Assembly (NCBI RefSeq): GCF_947631635.1
Contig: NZ_CANRMB010000019.1
Span: 1-58,010, forward strand
DNA from: an uncultured Dysosmobacter sp.
Lineage (GTDB): Bacteria; Bacillota; Clostridia; Oscillospirales; Oscillospiraceae
Reading direction: 5' to 3'
DNA length: 58,010 nt
The notes under the pieces were generated by a model. That model made no database searches. It was not told the DNA's origin and was given only the letters and a program-made list of their open reading frames with translations. Each line of letters begins with the position of its first letter. The stretch's first letter is position 1. The translations under genes and the position numbers were made by a program. Of this stretch, positions 50,231 to 57,870 are shown one piece after another.

Positions 50231-51418
50231 ATGAACGTATATGCAGATAACGCAGCCACCACGGCGGTCAGCGAAACGGCCCTGTCCGCCATGCTTCCCT
50301 GCTTTCAGGAGTTCTACGGCAACCCGTCCAGCCTGCACACCCCCGGACAGCGGGCGGCCGAGAAACTGGCGGCGGCACGGGAGATCTTTGCCCGGCATTT
50401 GAACGCACAGCCCCGGGAGATCACCTTTACCTCCGGCGGCAGTGAGGCCGACAACCAGGCCCTTCGCAGTGCGGCCGCCTTCGGCGCCCGGAAGGGGAAG
50501 AAGCACATCATCTCCACCAAGTTTGAGCACCATGCCATCCTGCACACCCTCCAGGCACTGGAGAAGGAGGGCTTTGCGGTGACGCTGCTGGACATCCCGC
50601 CTGACGGCGTGGTGACGGCGGAGCAGGTGCGCGGCGCCATCCGGCCGGACACCTGCCTGGTGACGGTCATGTTCGCCAACAACGAGATCGGCACCATCCA
50701 GCCCATCCCGGAGATCGGCCGGATCTGCCGTGAGGCGGGCGTGCTGTTCCACACCGACGCCGTTCAGGCGGCGGGCCACCTGCCCATCGATGTGGAGGCG
50801 ATGCACATCGACCTGCTGACCCTCTCGGCCCACAAGTTCCACGGTCCCAAGGGCGTGGGCGTGCTGTACGCCAGACGGGGCGTCCCGCTGGAAAACGTGA
50901 TCCACGGCGGCGCGCAGGAGCGGGGCAAACGGGCCGGTACGGAGAACATCCCCGGCATCTGCGGCGCAGCTGCGGCGTTTGACGAGGCGTGCGCTTCTAT
51001 GGAGAAAAACGCCGCCTATTTGATTCCTCTGCGGGACAAATTGATCGCCGGCCTCACCGGCATCCCCCATACGGTTTTGAACGGTGATCCGGTCCGCCGC
51101 CTGCCCGGCAATGTGAACCTCTGCTTTGAGGGTATCGAGGGAGAGTCCCTGCTGCTGCTTCTGGACGCCAAGGGCATCGCCGCGTCCTCCGGTTCCGCCT
51201 GTACCTCCGGTTCTCTGGACCCCAGCCATGTGCTGCTGGCCCTGGGACGGCCCCACGAGGTGGCCCACGGCTCCCTGCGCCTGACATTCAGCGAATACAA
51301 CAAGCCGGAGGAGATCGACTATATCCTGGAGGTCCTGCCGGAGATCGTCCGCTATCTGCGGGAGATGTCTCCGGTGTGGGACGAACTGGAAAAGGGCCAG
51401 CGCCCGCACCTGATTTGA
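50231..51418 (+). CDS. nifS: Cysteine desulfurase
   Basis: The 395-residue PLP enzyme starts VYADNAATTAVSE, has the Schiff-base lysine in LSAHKFHGPKG and the active cysteine in ASSGSACTSGS. It takes sulfur from cysteine and hands it to the scaffold encoded 15 bases downstream. The short CTSG loop is the NifS/IscS (group I) form. GGAGGAG precedes the ATG. Confidence 0.95.
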   Translation: MNVYADNAATTAVSETALSAMLPCFQEFYGNPSSLHTPGQRAAEKLAAAREIFARHLNAQPREITFTSGGSEADNQALRSAAAFGARKGKKHIISTKFEHHAILHTLQALEKEGFAVTLLDIPPDGVVTAEQVRGAIRPDTCLVTVMFANNEIGTIQPIPEIGRICREAGVLFHTDAVQAAGHLPIDVEAMHIDLLTLSAHKFHGPKGVGVLYARRGVPLENVIHGGAQERGKRAGTENIPGICGAAAAFDEACASMEKNAAYLIPLRDKLIAGLTGIPHTVLNGDPVRRLPGNVNLCFEGIEGESLLLLLDAKGIAASSGSACTSGSLDPSHVLLALGRPHEVAHGSLRLTFSEYNKPEEIDYILEVLPEIVRYLREMSPVWDELEKGQRPHLI

Positions 51419-51433
51419 AAGGAGTATATATTT

Positions 51434-51880
51434 ATGGCACTATACAGCGATAAAGTGATGGACCACTTCCAGAATCCCCGGAACGTGGGAAAGATGGAGG
51501 ACGCCGACGGCATCGGTGAGGTGGGCAACGCCAAGTGCGGCGACATCATGCGGATGTATATCAAGGTGGACCCGGTGACACAGATCATCACCGATGTGAA
51601 ATTCAATACCTTTGGCTGCGGCAGCGCCATCGCCACCAGCTCCATGGCCACGGAGCTGATCAAGGGCAAGCCCATCTCCGAGGCGCTCCGGCTGTCCAAC
51701 AAAGCGGTGGTGGAGGCACTGGACGGCCTGCCCGCCCAGAAGATCCACTGCTCCGTCCTGGCGGAGGAGGCGGTCCGCGCCGCGGTGAAGGATTATTTTG
51801 ACAGGAACGGCATCCCTTACGGCGACGAGCTGAAGGCGTGCGACGGACACTGCGACACCTGCGGACACGAGCACGCATGA
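51434..51880 (+). CDS. nifU: Iron-sulfur cluster scaffold, NifU N-terminal/IscU type
   Basis: The 148-residue protein has MDHFQNPRNVG, GNAKCGD (first Cys), FGCGSAIATSS (second Cys) and KIHCSVLAE (third Cys): the three cluster ligands. The tail CDGHCDTCGHEHA adds Cys and His beyond the usual fold, seen in clostridial members. It builds clusters with NifS; the gene pair is the standard housekeeping system of anaerobes. Confidence 0.93.
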   Translation: MALYSDKVMDHFQNPRNVGKMEDADGIGEVGNAKCGDIMRMYIKVDPVTQIITDVKFNTFGCGSAIATSSMATELIKGKPISEALRLSNKAVVEALDGLPAQKIHCSVLAEEAVRAAVKDYFDRNGIPYGDELKACDGHCDTCGHEHA

Positions 51881-51881
51881 C

Positions 51882-51913
51882 AAAAGTCCCCGGAAATTCC
51901 GGGGACTTTTTTT
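51882..51913 (+). terminator. Terminator of nifS-nifU
   Basis: AAAAGTCCCCGG and CCGGGGACTTTT stem with loop AAATT, then further Ts. Confidence 0.92.
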
Positions 51914-51948
51914 GATGCAGCCGGTGCAAAACCTCTGCGGCGGGCTGT

Positions 51949-52132
51949 TATCATGAAATAACTGGAAAAGTGGCAAATCCACTTTTCCAGTGTCACAGCG
52001 CATGTGCGCTGTGACAGGCCGCGGTCCGCGGCTTTGATTTGCATTTCATAGTCAATCACTGTGCGCTTTACGCACAGCGGGCATCGCCCGCTTGAAAAAT
52101 CCCGTGCGATTTTTCAAGTTCATGGACGATAT
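51949..52132 (+). repeat. Six-hairpin repeat (family A), copy 4
   Basis: Hairpin A is ACTGGAAAAGTGG/CCACTTTTCCAGT, where both arms changed together relative to CTTGAAAAGTGA/TCACTTTTCAAG. B, E (CTTTA), F and G match copy 1b; C is GCCGCGG/CCGCGGC. The closing helices are weaker. Its 3' end supplies the last four codons and the stop of the convergent phosphoesterase gene. Confidence 0.85.
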
Positions 52133-52596
52133 TCCAGAGGGACGGTGCGTCCATCCAGACTGCCGTTCAGGATGGTGACGATCCCATAGAAGGGGCGGAG
52201 GGGATTGCCGATGCTGCCGGGATTCAAAAACAGGGTCTTGCCCCGTTTATCCACCAGGGGCCTGTGGGTGTGTCCGAACAGAAACAGGTCCAGATTCTGC
52301 TCCTCCGCCGCATAGCCCGCGGAGAGCAGGGACTGCTTGACGCCGTATGTGTGGCCGTGGCAGATCAGGACCCGCTTGTCCTCCAGAAACAGGAGCCGCT
52401 CCGCAGGCTCGGAGGGACGGAAGTCGCAGTTGCCGGGGACCTGCTCAAAGGGGATCTTGGGAAACAGCGCATGGAGCCGCTCTCCATCCCGCCAGCAGTC
52501 GCCGAGGTGCAGGATCATGCGGGGCGTGGCCGCCTCCACGGCCCGGACCATGTTGTCGATATTCCCGTGGGAATCTGAAAGGACCAGGATCTTCAT
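52120..52596 (-). CDS. YfcE/MJ0936-type metallophosphoesterase
   Basis: The 158-residue protein has the calcineurin-fold motifs in order: LSDSHGN (D-x-H), LHLGDC (G-D), PGNCD (G-N), LICHGHTYG (G-H) and LFGHTHRP (G-H-x-H). It is a two-metal phosphodiesterase or phosphatase of the small YfcE group; substrate unknown. The C-terminal LEYRP and stop come from the end of repeat copy 4, so its original tail was probably replaced. GAGGAG precedes the ATG. Confidence 0.9.
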   Translation of the reverse strand: MKILVLSDSHGNIDNMVRAVEAATPRMILHLGDCWRDGERLHALFPKIPFEQVPGNCDFRPSEPAERLLFLEDKRVLICHGHTYGVKQSLLSAGYAAEEQNLDLFLFGHTHRPLVDKRGKTLFLNPGSIGNPLRPFYGIVTILNGSLDGRTVPLEYRP

Positions 52597-52625
52597 ACCG
52601 GACGCTCCTCCTCAAGATATGCTTT

Positions 52626-52664
52626 AGAGCCTATCCGCATATGCCTTATTTACGGATAGGCTCT
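52626..52664. repeat. 12-bp inverted repeat upstream of the phosphoesterase gene
   Basis: AGAGCCTATCCG (52626-52637) and CGGATAGGCTCT (52653-52664) flank 15 AT-rich bases. It lies between two divergent genes and is too far upstream to terminate either. It could be an insertion-sequence end remnant or a regulator site. Confidence 0.6.
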
Positions 52665-52775
52665 TAGTATAAGCCTTCTGCCGCTGCTTGGCAAGCGTGG
52701 AGCCAGGAGCGCGGCAGGGGATGTGGGGCGGACGCGCGGAAAAGGGGACATGTGAAAATTTCTGCAAAAAGGGGG

Positions 52776-52804
52776 TTGACAATTTTGCGCGAGGGTGTTA
52801 TATT
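52776..52804 (+). promoter_or_regulatory. Promoter of the DUF3793-flavodoxin operon
   Basis: TTGACA (52776-52781), a 17-base spacer and TATATT (52799-52804). Confidence 0.88.
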
Positions 52805-52811
52805 AAATGTA

Positions 52812-52831
52812 AGGTTAGTTAAGACTAACCT
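52812..52831. promoter_or_regulatory. Metal-repressor-like operator 1
   Basis: AGGTTAGT-TAAG-ACTAACCT is a palindrome at the predicted transcription start. It resembles DtxR/IdeR- or Fur-type iron boxes (GGTTAG...CTAACC). Confidence 0.65.
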
Positions 52832-52870
52832 AAAGCGAATGGCTGGCTGGTCCGGCCAACTTTTCGAATC

Positions 52871-52894
52871 GATAGTTAGTTAGAACTAACTATC
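52871..52894. promoter_or_regulatory. Metal-repressor-like operator 2
   Basis: GATAGTTAGTT-AG-AACTAACTATC is a perfect palindrome just before the ribosome site, sharing the TTAGTTA core with operator 1. Confidence 0.65.
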
Positions 52895-52908
52895 TGCGGA
52901 GGGCTGTC

Positions 52909-53475
52909 ATGGAAAAGACCTTTGAAGCGGTGCTGGTGGAGCAGTGCGCCCCGACCCTGGCAGGGGTGAAGCCGGCCAGTTTGTTTCGCTATCAAGGGGC
53001 TGACGGACAGCTGGTCCTGACATCTGCCGCGTATTGGGCCAGAGAGCTGGCGCCATTCGGCATTGCGGTCCGGGTCCTGAAAAGATGTTCCAAAACGGGT
53101 GCTTGTCTGATCTACCTGTACCGGGCGGGATGGCTCCGTCAGATCCTCGCGGAGCCATCCAACCGGACCTTTCTGGAACAGATGGGATATCGGATGGGAC
53201 ACGGATGCGGGGGACTCCTGGAACAGCTGAGAGGCCGGCTCTGCCTGGAACGGGGATTCCCCCATGAGATCGGCGTGTTTCTGGGCTATCCCCTGGAAGA
53301 TGTGGTGGGCTTCATTGAGCATCAGGGCCGGGATTACACCTGCTGCGGGTATTGGAAAGCCTACGGCGACCCGGAGACGGCCCGGCGGGTGTTTGAGGTT
53401 TACCGGCGGTGTACGGAGCGCTGCAAAGAGCGGTTCCGGCAGGGCGCGCAAATCACGCAGCTGGTGGCTGCGTAA
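52909..53475 (+). CDS. DUF3793 family protein
   Basis: The 188-residue protein has LAGVKPASLF at the start, LIYLYRAGWL, then FLGYPLEDVVGFIEHQG and CCGYWKAYGD, the DUF3793 pattern. The family is frequent in gut Clostridia beside flavodoxin and ferrous iron transport genes; its activity is unknown. It is co-transcribed with the flavodoxin (20-base gap) under a promoter with two iron-box-like palindromes, so it is likely induced by iron shortage. Confidence 0.85.
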   Translation: MEKTFEAVLVEQCAPTLAGVKPASLFRYQGADGQLVLTSAAYWARELAPFGIAVRVLKRCSKTGACLIYLYRAGWLRQILAEPSNRTFLEQMGYRMGHGCGGLLEQLRGRLCLERGFPHEIGVFLGYPLEDVVGFIEHQGRDYTCCGYWKAYGDPETARRVFEVYRRCTERCKERFRQGAQITQLVAA

Positions 53476-53495
53476 AATAGAAAGGATTTTACAGC

Positions 53496-53927
53496 ATGAA
53501 TGAGGTTGCCATTGTTTATTGGAGCGGTACTGGAAATACGGAAAAGATGGCCTTCTGCATTGCGGAGGGCGTTCGGGAGACCGGCGGACAGGCGGAGATG
53601 ATCGCTCCCGCTGAGTTCTCCGCCAGCCGGATGCGGGACTTCGGCGCAGTGGCCTTCGGCTGCCCCGCCATGGGGGCGGAAGAGCTGGAAGAAGGCGAAA
53701 TGGAGCCGATGTTCAGCCAGCTGGAAGGCGATTTGGGCGGTAAAAAGATCGCGCTGTTTGGCTCCTACGGCTGGGGCGACGGACAGTGGATGCGGGACTG
53801 GTGCGCCCGCTGCGGCGCCGCTGGCGCGGACTTGTATGACGAAGCGGGCCTGACTGTGAACGAAACGCCGAATGACGAGGCCCAGGAGGCCTGCCGCGAG
53901 CTGGGACGCAGACTGGCGGCCTGGTAA
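53496..53927 (+). CDS. Flavodoxin
   Basis: The 143-residue short-chain flavodoxin has the FMN phosphate loop YWSGTGNTEKM (10-16 region), FGCPAMGAEE and the second FMN loop FGSYGWGDGQWM. It substitutes for ferredoxin in electron transfer when iron is scarce, in keeping with the upstream palindromes. AGAAAGGA precedes the ATG. Confidence 0.93.
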   Translation: MNEVAIVYWSGTGNTEKMAFCIAEGVRETGGQAEMIAPAEFSASRMRDFGAVAFGCPAMGAEELEEGEMEPMFSQLEGDLGGKKIALFGSYGWGDGQWMRDWCARCGAAGADLYDEAGLTVNETPNDEAQEACRELGRRLAAW

Positions 53928-53981
53928 GAAACGCCGAGTCCCCTCTCCCTTGATACTTATCTCCTTTTTTCCCCTCACATA

Positions 53982-54026
53982 GACCTCCGTGCGGCTGCCA
54001 TTCCGCACGGAGGTCAACTCCTTTTT
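53982..54026 (+). terminator. Terminator of the flavodoxin operon
   Basis: GACCTCCGTGCGG (53982-53994) with CCGCACGGAGGTC (54003-54015), followed by AACTCCTTTTT. Confidence 0.85.
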
Positions 54027-54033
54027 CCGCATG

Positions 54034-54071
54034 AAATTCCGCCCCTCCGGTCTGGCCGGAGGGGCGGAATT
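54034..54071. terminator. Hairpin terminating the Rieske oxidoreductase gene
   Basis: AAATTCCGCCCCTCCGG pairs with CCGGAGGGGCGGAATTT across a short loop and sits just after the minus-strand stop; it also has Ts on the plus side. Confidence 0.75.
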
Positions 54072-54072
54072 T

Positions 54073-55503
54073 TTATAGGCCCGTCTGGGCGGGGCCGTCC
54101 AGCAGACGGCCCTGATAGTCAAAACGGGAGCCATGGCAGGGGCAGTCCCAGCTCTTCTCGTCCGGGTTCCACTCCAGCTGGCAGCCCAGATGGGGGCACT
54201 TCACCGGAACAGCGAACAGCTCGCCGTTCTCATCCCGGTAGACGCCCATTTTTTCACCGTCCAGGTCCACCACGCCGCCGTGTCCCGCTGGCAGGTCCTC
54301 GGCGGAGACGCGGCCTGGCTCCAGCATCCGCCGTCCCAGGCCCCGGATGGAGCAGGCGGCGTCTCCGGCCAGCTGTTTGGCGGAGGCCCCGGCCTGAAAG
54401 CGGTGGGGGGAGAACACGGCGCCGTCGGCAATGGGAGCCTGGCCCAGCGCCAGGGCGCTCAAGATCTCCGCCGCCACCACGGAGGAGCTCATGCCCCACT
54501 TCTGGAACCCGGTGGCCACCAGCCAGTCCGGGCGGCTCTCGGAAAACTGCCCGATATAGGGCACGCTGTCCATGGGCATACAGTCCTGGGCGGACCAGGA
54601 GGCGGCGACACGGCAGTCCGGCCAGAAGCGGCGGGCGGCCTGGCGCAGCAGCTCATATTTCCCGCCCTTTCGGTTCTCTCCCGTGCGGTGTCCGCCGCCG
54701 CCCAGCAGCAGGTACTTCCCGTAGGGGCGGAAGGAGAGGCCGTCCTCCTCAATACCCAGGTAGTAGTCCCGCATCTCCGGCGCGCCCTCCAGGGCCAGCA
54801 CATAGCTGCGCTCCTGGTGCTGCCGGGCGAAGAAGTAGCCCGGCGCGTTTACAAAGGGGAAGTGGCAGGTGAAGATGATCCGCTTGGCGGTGACCGTCCC
54901 CTGAAGCGTCTGGATGCGGCGGCCCTGGACCTCCAATGCCCGGGTGTGCTCATAGATGGACAGTCCGTCCGCCAGAGCCGCCGTCAGCCGCAGGGGATGA
55001 AAGCTGGCCTGCCGCCGGAGTCCCAGGGCCTCGGCGGAGAAGGGCAGCTCGGTGTCCCGGGTGAGGAACACGTCCATCCCCAGCGCCCGGCAGGCGTCAT
55101 ACTCCTGCCGCAGAGGCCCCGGCGCGCCGGAGGCATACAGAAACGAGGTGCAGTCCGTCCAGCCGCAGTCGATGTCCCATTCCGCCGTCAGCCGCCGCAG
55201 CCGTTCCACAGCCGCTAGATTGGCCCTGGCGTACTGTCCGGCGGCCTCCTGGCCCAGGGACGCGGTCAGCTGGGCGTATTTCAGCCCATGCTGCGCCGTC
55301 AGCTTGGCGGTGGTGCGGGCCGTCTGGCCGCCGCCGATGCGGTCCGCCTCCAAAACCACCACATCGGCCCCCGCCTGCCGCAGGAACCAGGCGGTCAGAA
55401 TACCGGCCAGGCCGCCGCCGATGACGGCAATCTCCGTTTGAAGGTCCCGCTCCAGCGGGGAATAGGACGGCAGGTCCGCCGTTTTTGCCCAGATAGATTC
55501 CAT
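54073..55503 (-). CDS. FAD-dependent oxidoreductase with C-terminal Rieske domain
   Basis: The 476-residue protein has an N-terminal DAO-type FAD domain (IAVIGGGLAGILTAWFLRQAG, then GQTARTTAKLT) and a C-terminal Rieske [2Fe-2S] domain with CPHLGC and CPCHGSRF (C-x-H and C-x2-H ligands), which ends the protein. Similar fusions occur in many bacteria and are thought to oxidise amines or dehalogenate, but no substrate is proven. ATG 55503 follows AAAGGAGG; an upstream ATG 20 codons away is rejected. It is monocistronic. Confidence 0.9.
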   Translation of the reverse strand: MESIWAKTADLPSYSPLERDLQTEIAVIGGGLAGILTAWFLRQAGADVVVLEADRIGGGQTARTTAKLTAQHGLKYAQLTASLGQEAAGQYARANLAAVERLRRLTAEWDIDCGWTDCTSFLYASGAPGPLRQEYDACRALGMDVFLTRDTELPFSAEALGLRRQASFHPLRLTAALADGLSIYEHTRALEVQGRRIQTLQGTVTAKRIIFTCHFPFVNAPGYFFARQHQERSYVLALEGAPEMRDYYLGIEEDGLSFRPYGKYLLLGGGGHRTGENRKGGKYELLRQAARRFWPDCRVAASWSAQDCMPMDSVPYIGQFSESRPDWLVATGFQKWGMSSSVVAAEILSALALGQAPIADGAVFSPHRFQAGASAKQLAGDAACSIRGLGRRMLEPGRVSAEDLPAGHGGVVDLDGEKMGVYRDENGELFAVPVKCPHLGCQLEWNPDEKSWDCPCHGSRFDYQGRLLDGPAQTGL

Positions 55504-55609
55504 GGGATACGCCTCCTTTGCGGCTAGTATACCCATTTTTTGCGGTTCCACCGGGTTTGACACCCAACGCCGGATTTGGTATCATGGATCCTGAAAGCGA
55601 GGAGAGACC

Positions 55610-55909
55610 ATGGAGAACCATTTTGACTTTTTAAATATGCAGTTTTTTACCAAGGCGTCGGTGTATCCCGGCAGTCTGGGCACGTTTCGCTACCGCTTCC
55701 AGCGCACCGGCTGGCTGGGGACCGGCAGCATCCAGGCGTGGGTATATGAGAACACCAGCTTTGAATTGGCCCAGAATGTGGAGACGGAGACCTTTCCCTG
55801 GACGGAGGAGGGCGTGGAAGCCCTGCGGCAGTGGCTGGAGAAAAAGCTGGGGGAGCGGGGCTGGGAGCCCTACCGCATCCCCTTTCCGGCGGCGCCCTCT
55901 GCCGGATGA
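55610..55909 (+). CDS. Conserved hypothetical protein
   Basis: The 99-residue protein, MENHFDFLNMQFFTKASVYP, is rich in aromatic residues, with a C-terminal helix (GVEALRQWLEKKLGERG). It has no signal peptide or membrane segment, and I do not recognise a family. GAGGAGA precedes the ATG, and coding bias is like its neighbours. Confidence 0.65.
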   Translation: MENHFDFLNMQFFTKASVYPGSLGTFRYRFQRTGWLGTGSIQAWVYENTSFELAQNVETETFPWTEEGVEALRQWLEKKLGERGWEPYRIPFPAAPSAG

Positions 55910-55959
55910 GGGGATGTCCGGAATTGTTTGGTATGTTTTTGCCGCTTTGCGAAATAGCG

Positions 55960-55998
55960 AAACGCGGCAGTTGCCCATTTTGACAACTGCCGCGTTTT
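55960..55998 (+). terminator. Terminator after the 99-residue gene
   Basis: AAACGCGGCAGTTG (55960-55973) with CAACTGCCGCGTTT (55984-55997). Confidence 0.85.
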
Positions 55999-56237
55999 CT
56001 GTATATTTCTGCTATGCTGCTCTGCCGCAGGATTTCTTACAATGACATAGGTGGAGGCGTGAGCGCATTGCCGGATGCCAGGGCGGGAAATGGCAAAATA
56101 CTGGAGCGGGGAGTTATGACTGTCCGATAAATCATGATTTATCACGCTGACTATACTACGGCGCTCTGCCCTGTTCAAGATACGCTGGTGAGATTGCCAG
56201 GGGCATTTATCTGAACGGGAACGCCGGAAGTCCGTTC

Positions 56238-56266
56238 TTTACAAGCGGGCATCTGGGGCGTATAAT
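56238..56266 (+). promoter_or_regulatory. Promoter of the DUF1648 gene
   Basis: TTTACA (56238-56243), a 17-base spacer and TATAAT (56261-56266), 44 bases before the ATG. Confidence 0.8.
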
Positions 56267-56309
56267 AAGCCAACAGTCTGAAACGGATGAATGGGGGACG
56301 CTTTCTGCT

Positions 56310-57032
56310 ATGAGTACGAAAAAGAAAAAGACGGCCGGGGAACGGGAGATCGAAAGTGAGAGCGCCCGGATCTTCGGCAAGCATGTGTCCAAACAGAAAG
56401 CAGGGCTTTTGCTGGCGGTGACGCTGCTCACCTGCGCACTGCCCATGGTGCTGGGCATCCGCCTGTGGAACGCGATCCCGGAGGTGGTATCCACCGGATT
56501 GATCGGCATGGACGGCAAGGACGACTCCCTGCCCCGGGCGGCGGTGGTGTTTGCCCTGCCGGGCCTGATGTGCCTGCTGGACCTGATTTGCCATGCCCAG
56601 CTGTACGGCTACCAGAAGCGCATGGCGCTGCCTCCGGCAAAATTCCGGCTGGTGGGCCGGTGGGGCTTTCCCGTGATCTCCGTCCTCTTCTGCGGCGGCA
56701 TGATCCTGGAGTCCGCGGGCCGGGCGGCACTGTCCATGACCTTTGTGACACCCTGCGTGCTGGGGCTTCTGCTGCTGATCCTGGGCGGCCATATGTGGGA
56801 CTGCCCCCGGAACGCGAAAATCGCCCTGCGGTTCTCCTTCACGGAAAACAGCGAGTCCGCGTGGCGGGCGGTGCACCGGTTCGCCGGCTGGCTGTGGCTG
56901 GCGGCGGGCCTGCTGGTGATCGCCGGGACCATGGCCATGACGACCTCCACAATCATGACCGCCGTGCTGGTCCTGATAGCGCTGGCTGCGCCCATGGTCT
57001 ATGGGCAGAGCATGCGGAATCATCTAAACTGA
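56310..57032 (+). CDS. DUF1648/SdpI-like membrane protein
   Basis: The 240-residue protein has a basic N-terminal tail (MSTKKKKTAGEREIESES) and about six membrane helices, with AWRAVHRFAGWLWLAAGLLV near the C-terminus resembling the SdpI repeat. SdpI proteins act as immunity or signalling factors against a killing peptide; DUF1648 members are otherwise unassigned. It has its own promoter and terminator, and no toxin gene is next to it. Confidence 0.75.
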   Translation: MSTKKKKTAGEREIESESARIFGKHVSKQKAGLLLAVTLLTCALPMVLGIRLWNAIPEVVSTGLIGMDGKDDSLPRAAVVFALPGLMCLLDLICHAQLYGYQKRMALPPAKFRLVGRWGFPVISVLFCGGMILESAGRAALSMTFVTPCVLGLLLLILGGHMWDCPRNAKIALRFSFTENSESAWRAVHRFAGWLWLAAGLLVIAGTMAMTTSTIMTAVLVLIALAAPMVYGQSMRNHLN

Positions 57033-57042
57033 ACCCCGTACC

Positions 57043-57075
57043 AGACCGCCGTCCCAACGGGACGGCGGTCTTGCA
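57043..57075 (+). terminator. Terminator of the DUF1648 gene
   Basis: AGACCGCCGTCCC (57043-57055) with GGGACGGCGGTCT (57059-57071), loop AAC; the T-run is weak. Confidence 0.75.
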
Positions 57076-57118
57076 CATAACCGTCAAAAAAGAATGGGTT
57101 TTTCTGCACACGCCGTCC

Positions 57119-57147
57119 TTGACGGAAAAAAAGGGGGGTGGTATCAT
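57119..57147 (+). promoter_or_regulatory. Promoter of the GntR gene
   Basis: TTGACG (57119-57124), a 17-base spacer and TATCAT (57142-57147), 31 bases before the ATG. Confidence 0.75.
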
Positions 57148-57157
57148 GGTATTACCA
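57147..57157. promoter_or_regulatory. Probable GntR operator
   Basis: TGGTATTACCA is a perfect palindrome adjoining the -10 box, the usual form of FadR-subfamily sites (TGGT-n-ACCA). It implies autoregulation. Confidence 0.65.
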
Positions 57158-57177
57158 AAGGGAAGGAGGACTGTGTC

Positions 57178-57870
57178 ATGCAGTTGGAAAAAATTCAGAC
57201 CGTATCGCCTAAAATACCGGAATTGGTCATGCAGGCGTTGATATCGGCCATTGAAAACGGACATATACGAGTGGGGGAGGAACTGCCCTCCGAACGGGAT
57301 TTGGCTGAGACGCTGGGCGTTGGCCGGGGCTCTCTCCGGGAGTGCCTTGCCATTCTGGAATTTTTGGGCGCCGTTGAAAACCGCGGAAACCGGAAGGTCG
57401 TCATGCGGGACGCGGACTATATCCAGAAGGCGGTTTCCTTTGTGCGGATCTCTAACAAGATGGACACCCAGGAGGACTTTGGCGAGTTCCGCCGGGTCAA
57501 TGAGGTGGCGATCGTGGGACTTGCCTGCCAGCGGGCCACAGAAAAAGATCTGGCTGCCATCCATCTGGCTATTGAACACCTGGAAAAGGAACCGAACAAC
57601 TATATGAACGATGTGGAGTTCCACGACGCGCTGGCGGTCGCCAGCCACAACGTGATGCTTGCGGCCACCATGCACCTGGTCAACAGCATGATCGCGGACA
57701 TCCGGGAGCGTTTTTTGGGACGGCCGGATTATCAGCGCCTGACCCATGAGTCCCACTGCGCCATCTATGATGCTGTGCGGGACCGGGATATCCCCCGCGC
57801 GCAGTGGGAGATGGAGCGCCATCTGCGGATCGTGGAGGAGTTCTCCCGGAAGTATCCAGATAGAAATTGA
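57178..57870 (+). CDS. FadR-subfamily GntR regulator
   Basis: The 230-residue protein has an N-terminal winged HTH (LISAIENGHIRVGEELPSER, DLAETLGVGRGSLRECLAIL) and an all-helical FCD effector domain. The FCD domain has metal-ligand positions in EFRRVNEVAIV, VEFHDALAVASHN and LTHESHCAIYDAV. Such proteins sense carboxylates or sugar acids. ATG 57178 follows GGAGGA. The target may be the gene starting beyond the window edge. Confidence 0.92.
   Translation: MQLEKIQTVSPKIPELVMQALISAIENGHIRVGEELPSERDLAETLGVGRGSLRECLAILEFLGAVENRGNRKVVMRDADYIQKAVSFVRISNKMDTQEDFGEFRRVNEVAIVGLACQRATEKDLAAIHLAIEHLEKEPNNYMNDVEFHDALAVASHNVMLAATMHLVNSMIADIRERFLGRPDYQRLTHESHCAIYDAVRDRDIPRAQWEMERHLRIVEEFSRKYPDRN

Larger units (their letters stand above)
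55910..56309. other. Intergenic region between the 99-residue gene and the DUF1648 gene
   Basis: About 400 bases hold a terminator (55960-55998), a palindrome ATAAATCATGATTTAT around 56127, and a promoter at 56238. I see no gene between 56000 and 56230 on either strand. Confidence 0.5.

Noticed and set aside
20786..52132. Family A repeats as ordinary transcription terminators
   Set aside because: Separate, simple terminators already serve most neighbouring genes, the hairpins lack T-runs, and copy 2 has an orientation unrelated to its neighbours.
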